Below, in pieces: positions 1 to 8,282 of a stretch of 64,000 nt of DNA. Both the position numbers and the translations under genes were made by a program. The notes beneath the pieces were generated by a model. That model was not told where the DNA came from, did not search any database, and worked only from the letters and a program-made list of their open reading frames with translations. Numbering within the stretch: position 1 is the first letter of the stretch; each line of letters begins with the position of its first letter. The stretch is from an uncultured Campylobacterales bacterium (lineage in GTDB: Bacteria; Campylobacterota; Campylobacteria; Campylobacterales; Arcobacteraceae). The stretch lies in contig CANLWY010000002.1 in assembly GCA_947494995.1 (NCBI GenBank), positions 124,001-188,000 on the forward strand. The letters run 5' to 3'.

Positions 1-23
1 TAAATAAAATAGAGGGAGATAAA

Positions 24-812
24 ATGAGAAATAGACTGTTACTTTTTAGTGCTTCACTTTTTTTAGCATTAAATCTGGAAGCGAAAAAAATAGATGAAAG
101 CACATGTTCTTCAATGGGAGAAGGATTTATATTTGCAGGTGGTGAGTGTATAGAAACAAGAGCTTTTGAAGGAGATGATAATAATCATATATTGATATTA
201 GTTCACGGTGTTTGGGATGAAGGTTCAAATACACTTGGAAGATATGGCCCTTTTGCAGAGTCAATGAATATGAATACTGATTTAACAACTATTGCAATTG
301 CATTGCCAGGTTATGCAAAATCTTCAACAAACAATCTTTTATCACTTGCAAGTAAGGAAAAGAAAAATCAAGCTGCAACAAAAGAGTATGTTCTATTTCT
401 AGGGGAAGTGGTAAAAGCTTTAAAGAAAAAGTATGAAGCTAAAATAGTAACTTATGTAGGGCATAGTGCAGGAGCAAGAATGGGAGCAACACTGACTGCA
501 CTTGAACCAGAACTTATTCAGAATATTGCACTAGTAGGTGGAAGATATGAAGTAAGAAAAGAAAATAAAGGCAAAGGTTTTATCTCTTTTGCTAATGTTA
601 TAGATAAAGCAAATAAAAATACTAATTATTTATTTGTATATGGAACAGAAGATAAAATTTCGAAGCCAGAAGTTACTACAAAATTTTTTAAGATAGCACA
701 AGAAAAAGGTTTAAAAGTAAAGTTAATAAAAGTAGAAGGTGCTGCGCATATTGATTTAGATATGACTGATGAATCTGTAGAGGCAATTTCTGCAATGATA
801 GAAGAAGAGTAA
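24..812 (+). CDS. Secreted alpha/beta-hydrolase-fold protein
   Basis: A 262-aa protein that probably acts in the periplasm as a serine hydrolase; the substrate is unknown. Residues 1-20 form a Sec-type signal peptide (basic start, hydrophobic core, LEA end). The fold signature GHSAG lies at 146-150, making Ser148 the likely nucleophile. Further on are YGTEDK (candidate acid, about residue 212) and GAAHID (candidate His, about 240), and HGVW near 61 may form the oxyanion region. Two early cysteines (28 and 42) could form a disulfide. The start has a good ribosome binding site (gggag, 6 bases upstream). No neighbour suggests a pathway. The fold assignment is sound; the reaction is not known. 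Confidence 0.8.
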   Translation: MRNRLLLFSASLFLALNLEAKKIDESTCSSMGEGFIFAGGECIETRAFEGDDNNHILILVHGVWDEGSNTLGRYGPFAESMNMNTDLTTIAIALPGYAKSSTNNLLSLASKEKKNQAATKEYVLFLGEVVKALKKKYEAKIVTYVGHSAGARMGATLTALEPELIQNIALVGGRYEVRKENKGKGFISFANVIDKANKNTNYLFVYGTEDKISKPEVTTKFFKIAQEKGLKVKLIKVEGAAHIDLDMTDESVEAISAMIEEE

Positions 813-842
813 TTTTTACTTTTCTTCTTAAATCAAGCAATT

Positions 843-962
843 TTATGAAAAGATAAGAGAACAAATAACAAAATTAAGACTTATAGATAAGACTAAAGAT
901 GTTGCAGAAATCTCAAATGCACTATTCTTTTTTCCAATGGTGATACTTTCTAAAGTTTTCAT
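843..962 (-). CDS. Possible 39-aa small protein with hydrophobic C-terminus
   Basis: An unrecognised short reading frame on the minus strand. It begins MKTLESITIGKKNSAFEIS and ends in a hydrophobic stretch (LVLSISLNFVICSLIF) that could be a membrane anchor. In its favour is an excellent ribosome binding site, AAGGAG seven bases before the ATG, and an AT-rich promoter-like region beyond that contains a partial Fur-like hexamer pair (about 989-1003, AATAAT-GATAAC). It occupies a gap of about 335 bp that is otherwise empty. Chance cannot be excluded at this length. Confidence 0.35.
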   Translation of the reverse strand: MKTLESITIGKKNSAFEISATSLVLSISLNFVICSLIFS

Positions 963-1147
963 ACTAATCTCCTTTTTAAAGTTTAATTAAATAATGATAA
1001 CAAAAGAGTGTCTCTTGATTGTCTCATTTTATTATTTTTATAAAAAAATTTTGAAATTTATATGCCATTTTCTTGATAATTAAGTCAAGTTTATTGATAT
1101 TAATTAAAATAACTATATAATAAAATAATTACAAATTAGGATTTTTC

Positions 1148-2305
1148 ATGGATAAGAAAAAACAGATACAATTTAACTTAAATAATTTTTTATTATCAAT
1201 TTCTTTAGGGCTTGAGTTAGTAGAAAAAGATATTCATAAAACGACAAAAAATCACTCTAAAAGAGTGGCTTATATTAGTTTAAAGATAGCAGAAAAGTTT
1301 AAATTAACTCCACAAGAGATGGGTGATTTATGTGCTTATTGTTTAGTGCATAATATAGCATTGAGAAAAGAGAGTGAATATACAAAAGAGCATTTTGAAT
1401 TAGCTCAAACTTTAGTTGATAAACTACCGTTTTTATGTGGCTATAAGGATGTGATAAAATATCAAGGTGAATATTTTGATGGAAGTGGAGTTTTTGGTTT
1501 AAAAGATGATGATATTCCTTTTTTCTCTCAAATTATATCATTTTCTCATCTTTTAGATGAAAAGTTTGATTTATCAAGTGATGATATAGAGAGTAGAAAA
1601 GGTATTATAGAGTTTTTGGAACAGAGTGAAAATGTACTTTTCTCTGCTGATTTAATTGATAAGTTTTTAGATACTGCTTCTAGTATTGATTTTTGGTTAG
1701 ATATGCAGAGTGAAAATGATATTCTGTACTATATTTTTGGTTCTTTACATGATTTTACTATTACACCAACTTTTGAAGAGGTACTTGAGTATACATCAAT
1801 ATTTAGTAATTTAGATAATGAAAATGAAAACTTTTTAGAAAAGTGTTCAAAAATGGCAGACTTTTATGAGTTTGAACATAAAGACAAACAGACTTTTTTA
1901 ATAGCAGCATCTTTACATAATATTGGAAAACTAGCAATTCCAAAAAGAATTTTAGATAAACAGAGTGAACTAACAGCAGATGAATATGAAGTAATAAAGT
2001 CTTATCCTTACTATACAAAGAAAATTTTAAATAATCTTATGGGATTTAATGATATTACAAACTGGGCTTCAAGGGTTCAAGAAACAATTGATGGTAAAGG
2101 TTATCCTTATAAATTATCTGCAAAAGATTTAAGTCTAAAAGATAGATTAATGGCTATTTTAAATATATATCAATCTTTAACTACTAAAAAATCTTTTAGA
2201 GAAGCTTTTTCTCATAAAGAGGCAATAGAGATTATGAAAGAACTAGCTTCAAAAGAGAAGTTAGATAAAGCAATTGTAAAAGATATTGATTTACAGTTAG
2301 CGTAA
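1148..2305 (+). CDS. Tandem degenerate HD-GYP-like protein
   Basis: A 385-aa cytoplasmic protein with two HD-type regions. The first (about 25-140) keeps NHSKRV and has HN in place of the HD dyad (68-69), then YFDGSG. The second (about 235-370) reads SLHNIGKLAIPKRIL, then SYPYYTKKIL, then VQETIDGKGYP. Active HD-GYP phosphodiesterases for cyclic di-GMP carry HD, a KxHP-type histidine and HHE before DGxGYP; here these are HN, SYP and VQE. Most metal ligands are therefore missing and catalysis is unlikely, although the GYP loop is kept. A role as a cyclic di-GMP or protein-binding scaffold is an inference. It stands alone and ends in a shared terminator hairpin with the convergent rhodanese gene. 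Confidence 0.75.
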   Translation: MDKKKQIQFNLNNFLLSISLGLELVEKDIHKTTKNHSKRVAYISLKIAEKFKLTPQEMGDLCAYCLVHNIALRKESEYTKEHFELAQTLVDKLPFLCGYKDVIKYQGEYFDGSGVFGLKDDDIPFFSQIISFSHLLDEKFDLSSDDIESRKGIIEFLEQSENVLFSADLIDKFLDTASSIDFWLDMQSENDILYYIFGSLHDFTITPTFEEVLEYTSIFSNLDNENENFLEKCSKMADFYEFEHKDKQTFLIAASLHNIGKLAIPKRILDKQSELTADEYEVIKSYPYYTKKILNNLMGFNDITNWASRVQETIDGKGYPYKLSAKDLSLKDRLMAILNIYQSLTTKKSFREAFSHKEAIEIMKELASKEKLDKAIVKDIDLQLA

Positions 2306-2336
2306 ACTTTTGTCCTATATTAGGACAGAAGTTTAC
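2302..2336. terminator. Bidirectional terminator between HD-GYP-like and rhodanese genes
   Basis: A 16-bp stem (2302-2317 with 2321-2336, one G-U pair, 3-base loop) lies between two convergent genes. Both stop codons (2303-2305 and the complement of 2333-2335) sit inside the stem. T-rich sequence follows only weakly. Confidence 0.6.
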
Positions 2337-3019
2337 TCAGAAACAGTAGTTAGGTTTAAAAGTTTCCAAGAGTACATTCCTCCTCTATACCAATTTAATT
2401 TTTCTTGAGGATAACCTATTTTTATTAAATTTTTAATTGCAAAGGTAGATTGTGGACACCAAGAGCCATTGCAAAAAAGTACTAATTCTTTTGCGTTAGA
2501 AAAGTCATATTTATCCTTAGAAATTTCTTTTACACCAATAGCCTCTAATACATCATAAAAGTCATCAGGGTATTTATTCTTATCAAAATGCATAAAAGGG
2601 ATATTCTCAGCACTAGGAATTGTCATTTGTAAAAACCAATCAGATGTTCTAGCATCAATTAGAAGTTTATTTTTATCTTCTTGTGCGTCTTCAATAAAGT
2701 TTATTACTTCTATCTCTCCTATTGTTTTTACTTTATCATTTATTTTCATAGGAGTAATTGCTCCAGGAGTTGTTAAAAATTTTTTAACACAAGCTTTAGG
2801 AAGACTTTCTTTTACATAATTCCCTGACCAAATATTTTCAGGATCAGCACCATTTATCATCTTACACTCATCATTAAAAACTCTTTTTATAACAATTTTC
2901 TTTTCATCAACTTCTATAGTAAGACCATCATTTTTTAAATCTAAATCATTTGAGTTAGAATAAACAAAACTTACTAAAATAGAGCCTAAAAATAGATGTT
3001 TTAAAGCTTTAGAAAACAT
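2333..3019 (-). CDS. Periplasmic rhodanese-domain protein
   Basis: A 228-aa protein with an N-terminal Sec signal peptide (hydrophobic run about 8-20, cleavage likely near SFVYS). The C-terminal half is a rhodanese fold: LLIDARTSDWF, then AENIPF, then the active-site loop LFCNGSWCPQS with the candidate sulfur-carrying Cys183 and a second Cys188, then NWYRGGMYSW. Rhodaneses move sulfane sulfur or sense oxidants; the N-terminal roughly 90 residues resemble nothing I recognise. A periplasmic place suggests sulfur-oxyanion or redox chemistry (inference). The start is supported by AGGAGG upstream. The gene converges on the HD-GYP-like gene. Confidence 0.75.
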   Translation of the reverse strand: MFSKALKHLFLGSILVSFVYSNSNDLDLKNDGLTIEVDEKKIVIKRVFNDECKMINGADPENIWSGNYVKESLPKACVKKFLTTPGAITPMKINDKVKTIGEIEVINFIEDAQEDKNKLLIDARTSDWFLQMTIPSAENIPFMHFDKNKYPDDFYDVLEAIGVKEISKDKYDFSNAKELVLFCNGSWCPQSTFAIKNLIKIGYPQEKLNWYRGGMYSWKLLNLTTVSE

Positions 3020-3165
3020 TTTTTCCTCCTTGAATATATAAGAAAATAGTATAATAATAAGATATAAAAAAGCTTAATTAAAAAAAATAATTTACCCTAA
3101 AAAGTATCAAATTCATACAAGATAAGATAAGTTTATGATAAAATTCCGTTTTTTAGGAGAATTTT

Positions 3166-4050
3166 GTGGTTAAGTCAGATACAAATGCATATAAGTATGC
3201 TTTAATATCAGTTTTTTTGTGGTCTACTGTAGCCACAGCTTTTAAATACTCTTTACAATACTTATCTCCTGAACAACTTGTATTATATGCTTCTTTAACG
3301 TCTTTACTTATTTTATTTATAATTTTAATAATTCAAAAGAAATTAGATCAAGTTTTATCTTATATAAGAAAGAACTCAATATTAATTTTAACTTTAGGTG
3401 CGATTAATCCATTTTTATACTATTTAGTTCTTTTTAAGGCCTATGATTTACTTCCAGCACAAGAAGCTCAGGCTATAAATTATACTTGGGCTTTGATGTT
3501 AGCTTATCTTTCAGTTCCTTTTTTAAAACAAAAGCTTAAATTTACTGATATTATTGCTGGAATTATTTGTTACTTTGGAGTTTTGATAATTTCTACAAAG
3601 GGAGAGCCTTTTTCTTTAAACTTTTCAAATCTTGATGGAGTTTTACTTGGTCTATTAAGTACAGTACTATGGGCTTTATATTGGATTTTTAATACAAAAT
3701 CTAAAGCTGATCCTGTAGTAAGTCTTTTTTGTAACTTTTTATTTGCAACTCCTTTAATTATAGTTTATTATTTAGTTACTCAACCAATAGTAATCCCTAA
3801 TATAACTGGAGTTTTAGGAGCAATTTATGTAGGACTATTTGAAATGGGAATTACATTTCTTTTTTGGTTAAAAGCAATGCAAAATGCAACAAATACTTCT
3901 AAAATTGCAAACCTTATTTTTATATCACCTTTTATCTCATTAATTTTTATCTATTTTATCTTAAATGAGAAGATTTATATATCAACTTTGTTTGGTTTAT
4001 CTTTTATCATTTTAGGTTTAATTATACAAACCTCTAAAAAATTCAAATAA
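3166..4050 (+). CDS. EamA/DMT-family membrane permease
   Basis: A 294-aa inner-membrane protein with about ten hydrophobic segments in two repeated halves, the pattern of the drug/metabolite transporter (EamA) family. Features include FLWSTVATAF in helix 1, PAQEAQAINYTWALMLAYL in the first half, and LLGLLSTVLWALYWIFNTKS at the start of the second. Substrates of this family range over amino acids, nucleosides and other metabolites and cannot be told from sequence. The start is GTG, chosen because AGGAG lies just upstream and nothing hydrophobic is lost. It stands alone, with a TATGATAAAAT -10-like box about 25 bases upstream. Confidence 0.8.
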   Translation: MVKSDTNAYKYALISVFLWSTVATAFKYSLQYLSPEQLVLYASLTSLLILFIILIIQKKLDQVLSYIRKNSILILTLGAINPFLYYLVLFKAYDLLPAQEAQAINYTWALMLAYLSVPFLKQKLKFTDIIAGIICYFGVLIISTKGEPFSLNFSNLDGVLLGLLSTVLWALYWIFNTKSKADPVVSLFCNFLFATPLIIVYYLVTQPIVIPNITGVLGAIYVGLFEMGITFLFWLKAMQNATNTSKIANLIFISPFISLIFIYFILNEKIYISTLFGLSFIILGLIIQTSKKFK

Positions 4051-4217
4051 AATATCAAGAAGCTTTCTATAGATTTAAATTTTTATGAATAGTCATTCAA
4101 AATAGCATTAACGTAGCATTTAGCTAAATTATTCTAAAATTGTATATATTATGTATAAAAATCACTCTAAAATTAAGTTCCATTTAATTTTCCCTGTGAA
4201 ATAATTGTTAATGTTAA

Positions 4218-4241
4218 TTTAGTACTACTTTTAGTACTACT
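4218..4241. promoter_or_regulatory. Perfect tandem 12-bp repeat, candidate operator
   Basis: The 12-mer TTTAGTACTACT occurs twice with no gap (4218-4229, 4230-4241), ending about 24 bases before the start of the ribbon-helix-helix-like gene. Proteins of that fold often bind short tandem repeats in their own promoter, so autoregulation is a fair guess. AGTACT within each copy is itself palindromic. A -10-like TATATTATG lies further upstream near 4142-4151. Confidence 0.5.
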
Positions 4242-4265
4242 AAAAAAGTATTAGGGAAAATGTTA

Positions 4266-4493
4266 ATGGCAAAGCAAAGAAATTCAAGAACAGTTATTAA
4301 AAGTGTTATTACAAAACACACTAAAAAAGAGAAAAAAGAGATTTCTCAATTAACTATTAAAATTGATAAAAAATTAGATAATGCTTTAGTTATACTTTCC
4401 AATCAATTAAATATTTCAAAAAATAGACTTATAGAAGATATATTACACGAAAGTGGTATACTAGAAGAAGTTGATGAAAACTATATAGGGTAA
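4266..4493 (+). CDS. Small ribbon-helix-helix-like DNA-binding protein
   Basis: A 75-aa basic protein (77 aa if the earlier ATG at 4260 is used; the later one has better spacing from AGGG at 4253-4256). After a lysine-rich N-terminal tail come QLTIKIDKKLDNALVILS and NQLNISKNRLIEDILHESG. This strand-helix-helix pattern, with NISKNRLIEDIL as the second helix, fits the Arc/MetJ/CopG ribbon-helix-helix fold. It lies 3 bp ahead of the unknown 221-aa gene and behind a tandem 12-bp repeat, so it is probably the regulator or antitoxin-like partner of a two-gene unit (inference). Not assigned to a named family. Confidence 0.55.
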   Translation: MAKQRNSRTVIKSVITKHTKKEKKEISQLTIKIDKKLDNALVILSNQLNISKNRLIEDILHESGILEEVDENYIG

Positions 4494-4496
4494 ATA

Positions 4497-5162
4497 ATGA
4501 ATAGGTTTCCAAGTAAAGAAGAAGTTATCAATGCAACAATAAAAGGAATTAGATCTGCAAAGGCTAATTATTCTCATTGGACAGCTGATGAACTTTACTT
4601 ATCTTATGCTCCTCCTAAGTTTTTAACGATACATGTTTCTCAAGAGATAGCAAAACTTGAAAACTCACCAGAAATTTTTATTGATGCAACAATTGCAGAT
4701 ATTTTGAGATGTTCTCTACCTGACAGAAGTGCATTTAGAGATTTTATGAAAGAGAAATATTTAACTCAAGAAGTTATGTGTTTAACTCTTGATGAAAGGT
4801 TTGAACATAAAACTGATAATGATTCTATTTCAAGGGTTGTAATGAGTATTAAAAACGGTGTACGTAATGTTCAAGAAGAGTATAAACATGAAGTTGAAAA
4901 GATGTGTAAAATGTTGGATAGAGAGAATCTATCTGATTCAACTTTAGATTATGGAGTATTTGCTTTTTACCTTGATATTTCAAATAGTGCTAGAAAGAAA
5001 AGTCAAAAAAGACTTGATGAAATAATCGAATCATTTGATAATATCGTATCAAAATTTGATAATCTAAAATCTAATTTTGAAGGTGGGGAAATAAATTTAA
5101 TTGATAATATTGGTGAATGGTGTGTTGGTTGTTATATAATAGAGCCTGATTTAAATAAATAG
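4497..5162 (+). CDS. Unknown 221-aa protein paired with RHH-like gene
   Basis: Not recognised. The protein is soluble, mixed alpha/beta at the N-terminus (ADELYLSYAPPKFLTIHVSQEIAKL, then PEIFIDATIADILR) and strongly helical in the middle, with a likely coiled coil around 150-195 (SARKKSQKRLDEIIESFDNIVSKFDNL). It ends with GEWCVGCYIIEPD. No signal peptide or membrane segment is seen. It follows the ribbon-helix-helix-like gene by 3 bp and is surely cotranscribed. It could be the effector of a toxin-antitoxin-like or phage-response unit, but no catalytic motif supports that. The flanking genes (EamA permease, livJ) are unrelated. Confidence 0.65.
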   Translation: MNRFPSKEEVINATIKGIRSAKANYSHWTADELYLSYAPPKFLTIHVSQEIAKLENSPEIFIDATIADILRCSLPDRSAFRDFMKEKYLTQEVMCLTLDERFEHKTDNDSISRVVMSIKNGVRNVQEEYKHEVEKMCKMLDRENLSDSTLDYGVFAFYLDISNSARKKSQKRLDEIIESFDNIVSKFDNLKSNFEGGEINLIDNIGEWCVGCYIIEPDLNK

Positions 5163-5231
5163 CTTTATTTTAAGCACTATCTTTAGGATATTGTTTAAAA
5201 GAGAGTTATTCTAAAAAAATAGCTTGATTTG

Positions 5232-5251
5232 TTTACTAATTGATTGGTAAA
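5232..5251. promoter_or_regulatory. Imperfect palindrome in the livJ promoter region
   Basis: TTTAC and GTAAA arms flank AATTGATT-like centre bases; 16 of 20 positions are symmetric. It lies about 25 bases before the livJ start, next to AAATTATAAC, which could be the -10 box. A regulator site is possible. No regulator gene is adjacent. Confidence 0.3.
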
Positions 5252-5275
5252 TTATAACTTTAAAAAGGAGTATAT

Positions 5276-6403
5276 ATGAAGTTAACAAAATTAGCTGGTG
5301 CTTTAGCACTTAGTGCAGTTGTTGCATCTTCGATGATTGCAGCTGATACAGTAAAAATTGGTGTACAAGCGCCTATTACAGGTAAGTATGCAAATGAGGG
5401 ACAAGGGATTGATAACTTTGTTAGACTTATTGTAGATGAGAAAAACAAAGAGGGTGGTCTTTTAGGTAAAAAGATCGAAGTTGTTACTTGCGATGATGAA
5501 GCAAAAGCTCAAAAAGCAGCTGTTTGTGCTAAAAAACTTGTAAATGAAGGTGTATTTGCTGTAATTGGTTCATATACATCAGGAGCTACAGAAGCTGCTC
5601 AAACTACATATTACAGAAATAAAGTATTACAAACTTCTGATGGTACATCTGATTCTTTAATTAAAAGAAAATATTGGACTTTCTTTAGAAATTCATTTCC
5701 AAATTCAGCTCAAGGTGAGTTTACAGCAGATTACTTTGTAAATGTTAAAAAATATAAAAACATTGTTGTTTTATCTGATTACTCTTCATATTCTAATGGA
5801 TTAGCTAATTCTGTTGTTGATTCAATTGAAAAAGTTGGTGGAAAAGTTACATTTAGAGGAAAAGTTAAATCAGGAACTCAAAACTTTACTGCAATTTTAA
5901 CAAAAATTAAAGCAATGAATCCTGATGTAATTTACTTCTCAGGATACTATACAGATGGTGGATTAATTAGAGTTCAACAACAACAATTAGGAATCAATGC
6001 AGATTTCGTTGGTGGTGATTCAAATGATAACCCAGACTTCCTAAAACTTGCTGGAAAATCTGCTGAAGGTGTTTATTTAGTAAATGTGCCTACTCCAGAT
6101 ATCTTACCATATGAAAATGCTAAAAAATATTTAAAAGCATATGAAAATAGATTTAACATGAAGCCTCCTTCAATTTGGGCAGTTGTTAATGCTGATGGTT
6201 TAAGAGCAGTAATGGAAGGTGTTGAAAAAACTAAATCATTTGATACTAAGAAGATTTCTGATTATATTAGAAATGATATGAAAGATTTCCCTGGTATTAC
6301 TGGACCATTTAATATTAGAGAAGATGGTGAAAGAGTTGGTGCTTCATTAATGGTTTACCAAATTCAAAATGACGGAAGTTATAAAGTTTCTTATAACAAA
6401 TAA
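5276..6403 (+). CDS. livJ: Branched-chain amino-acid-type ABC transporter, binding protein
   Basis: A 375-aa periplasmic solute-binding protein of the Leu/Ile/Val (type I fold) family. A signal peptide spans 1-22 (LALSAVVASSMIAAD). Next come VKIGVQAPITGKYANEGQGIDNF, the ligand-pocket segment VIGSYTSGATEAAQ, and a closing lobe with DVIYFSGYYTDGG. It captures the substrate and hands it to LivH/LivM. The gene has a strong ribosome binding site (AAGGAG) and leads the five-gene liv unit. The true substrate could be Leu/Ile/Val, another amino acid or a short amide; the putA gene downstream makes amino-acid use plausible. Confidence 0.88.
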   Translation: MKLTKLAGALALSAVVASSMIAADTVKIGVQAPITGKYANEGQGIDNFVRLIVDEKNKEGGLLGKKIEVVTCDDEAKAQKAAVCAKKLVNEGVFAVIGSYTSGATEAAQTTYYRNKVLQTSDGTSDSLIKRKYWTFFRNSFPNSAQGEFTADYFVNVKKYKNIVVLSDYSSYSNGLANSVVDSIEKVGGKVTFRGKVKSGTQNFTAILTKIKAMNPDVIYFSGYYTDGGLIRVQQQQLGINADFVGGDSNDNPDFLKLAGKSAEGVYLVNVPTPDILPYENAKKYLKAYENRFNMKPPSIWAVVNADGLRAVMEGVEKTKSFDTKKISDYIRNDMKDFPGITGPFNIREDGERVGASLMVYQIQNDGSYKVSYNK

Positions 6404-6420
6404 TTAAAAAGTAGGGCGTA

Positions 6421-7323
6421 ATGGATATTTTTCTTCAACAGTTAATTAACGGCTTAACTATAGGAAGTTTATATGCATTAGTAGCTTTAGGTTATACAAT
6501 GGTTTACGGTGTGATGAAGTTAATCAACTTCGCACACGGTGACCTAGTTGCCTTTTCTGCTTATGTAGGGCTTACTATTTTTTCACAACTATTTGGAGCT
6601 AGTGCAGCTTCATTTATTAATGTTATTATTATCTTTTTGTTAACAGCAATTATTGTGGCTTTTGTGGGTGTTCTTCTTGAGCGTCTAGCTTACAGGCCTT
6701 TAAGAACGGCACCAAGACTTAGTGCTGTGGTTTCTGCACTTGGTGCAGCTTTAGTTATTCAAAATGGAATAATGCTTATTTGGGGACCAAATATGCAGAT
6801 CTTCCCTGCTGATTTACTTCCAAGCACAACTTGGAATTTTGGTGGTGTAATTATTACATTTACACAAGTTTGTATTTTAGTTTTATCTGCTGTTTTAATG
6901 GCAGCACTTTTTATATTTATTAATAAAACAAAAATGGGTACAGCAATTAGAGCAACTGCAATTGATCAAGATGCAGCAAAGCTTATGGGTATCAATGTAA
7001 ACAGAGTTATTATGATAATTTTTGTTATTGGTTCAATGCTTGGTGCAATAGGTGGACTATTTATTGGTTTATACTATAGAGCTTTAACATTTGATATGGG
7101 ATGGCTATATGGTTTAAATGCCTTTATTGCAGCTATTATTGGTGGTATTGGTAATATTCCTGGAGCAATGATTGGTGGTCTTTTATTAGGACTATTTAAT
7201 GCACTTATTGCAGGATATATTTCAACAGAATGGGCTGAGACATTTACTTTTGTTTTACTAATTATAATTTTAATTGTAAGACCTACTGGTATTCTTGGTG
7301 AAAAAACAGCGGAGAAGGTATAA
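6421..7323 (+). CDS. livH: Branched-chain amino-acid ABC transporter permease LivH
   Basis: A 300-aa inner-membrane permease. It begins FLQQLINGLTIGSLYALVALGYTMVYGVMKLINFAHGD..., the hallmark LivH opening, and has about eight membrane helices. The segment KTKMGTAIRATAIDQDAAKLMGINV, between helices, is the coupling region that contacts the ATPases; AFIAAIIGGIGNIPGAMIGG follows near the end. It forms the membrane channel with LivM. It starts 17 bp after livJ and its stop overlaps the livM start. Confidence 0.92.
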   Translation: MDIFLQQLINGLTIGSLYALVALGYTMVYGVMKLINFAHGDLVAFSAYVGLTIFSQLFGASAASFINVIIIFLLTAIIVAFVGVLLERLAYRPLRTAPRLSAVVSALGAALVIQNGIMLIWGPNMQIFPADLLPSTTWNFGGVIITFTQVCILVLSAVLMAALFIFINKTKMGTAIRATAIDQDAAKLMGINVNRVIMIIFVIGSMLGAIGGLFIGLYYRALTFDMGWLYGLNAFIAAIIGGIGNIPGAMIGGLLLGLFNALIAGYISTEWAETFTFVLLIIILIVRPTGILGEKTAEKV

Positions 7324-8282
7324 TGAATAAGACAACATTAATAGCTGGTTTATTTATTGCTGTAATGGCAGTTTTTCCGTTTTTAGTTGATTCTGCTTGG
7401 CTATCAATTGGTATTACATTTTTAGTATTTGCAATTGTTGCATTTTCTCAAGATATTATTTTAGGACGTGCTGGTGTATTTAATATGGGACATGCCATTT
7501 TCTTTGGTATTGGAGCATATACAACAGCAATTTTAAATGTACATTTTGGATTTGAGATTATTGCTACTATTCCTTTTGCAATTATAGTTCCTGCAATCAT
7601 TGCAATTGTTTTAGCTGGGCCAATTATTCATTTAAGAGGTGATTATTTATTAGTTGCAACAATTGGATTTAATATTATTTTTGAACAAGTATTATCAAAT
7701 GACCCAGGTGGGTTAACTGGTGGTCCAAATGGTATTTTTGGTATTGATGTAGTTAGAATCTTTGGATATGAATTATTCTCTGATAAAGCAATTTATTATA
7801 TGGCATTTGGTTTACTGATTATAACTTTATTAATCATTAGAAATCTTGATAACTCAAGATATGGTAGAGCTTTATATTACATCAACAAAGATGAAATTGC
7901 AGCAAAATCTATGGGAATCAATGTTCCATATTATAAACTTTTTGCCTTTGCATTAGGTGCAGCTATTGCTGGTGTTGCAGGTTCTGTATTTGCAATTCAG
8001 TATTCAGCAGTATCTCCTGAGTCATTCTCTTTTATGCAATCAGTTATGTTCTTTGCTATTGTACTTGTTGGTGGTTCAGCATCACTTCCAGGTGTATTAA
8101 TAGGAACATTTGTAATGTTTGTATTACCAGAACTGTTTACAGAATTTAAAGAATCAAGATATTTAATCTTTGGTGCTGCAATGGTATTAGTTATGGTTTT
8201 AAGACCAAATGGTGTTTGGCCTGCAAGTTTTGGAAATATTCCAAAATTTTTGAAGCCGAAAAAAGAAAAAGGAGCTAAATAA
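7323..8282 (+). CDS. livM: Branched-chain amino-acid ABC transporter permease LivM
   Basis: A 319-aa inner-membrane permease and partner of LivH. Typical LivM segments are LGRAGVFNMGHAIFFGIGAYT, LRGDYLLVATIGF, SNDPGGLTGGPNGIFGI and the coupling loop NSRYGRALYYINKDEIAAKSMGIN. About nine hydrophobic segments are visible and the C-terminus is basic (KFLKPKKEKGAK). Start and stop codons overlap livH and livG by a single base, so translation is likely coupled across the operon. Confidence 0.92.
   Translation: MNKTTLIAGLFIAVMAVFPFLVDSAWLSIGITFLVFAIVAFSQDIILGRAGVFNMGHAIFFGIGAYTTAILNVHFGFEIIATIPFAIIVPAIIAIVLAGPIIHLRGDYLLVATIGFNIIFEQVLSNDPGGLTGGPNGIFGIDVVRIFGYELFSDKAIYYMAFGLLIITLLIIRNLDNSRYGRALYYINKDEIAAKSMGINVPYYKLFAFALGAAIAGVAGSVFAIQYSAVSPESFSFMQSVMFFAIVLVGGSASLPGVLIGTFVMFVLPELFTEFKESRYLIFGAAMVLVMVLRPNGVWPASFGNIPKFLKPKKEKGAK

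Noticed and set aside
952-965. Half of a dif-like site (AGTTTTCATACT)
   Set aside because: The matching left arm is absent, and the sequence is explained as the start of a 39-codon frame.
5163-5231. Terminator after the 221-aa gene
   Set aside because: No stem of useful length followed by T was found in this gap.
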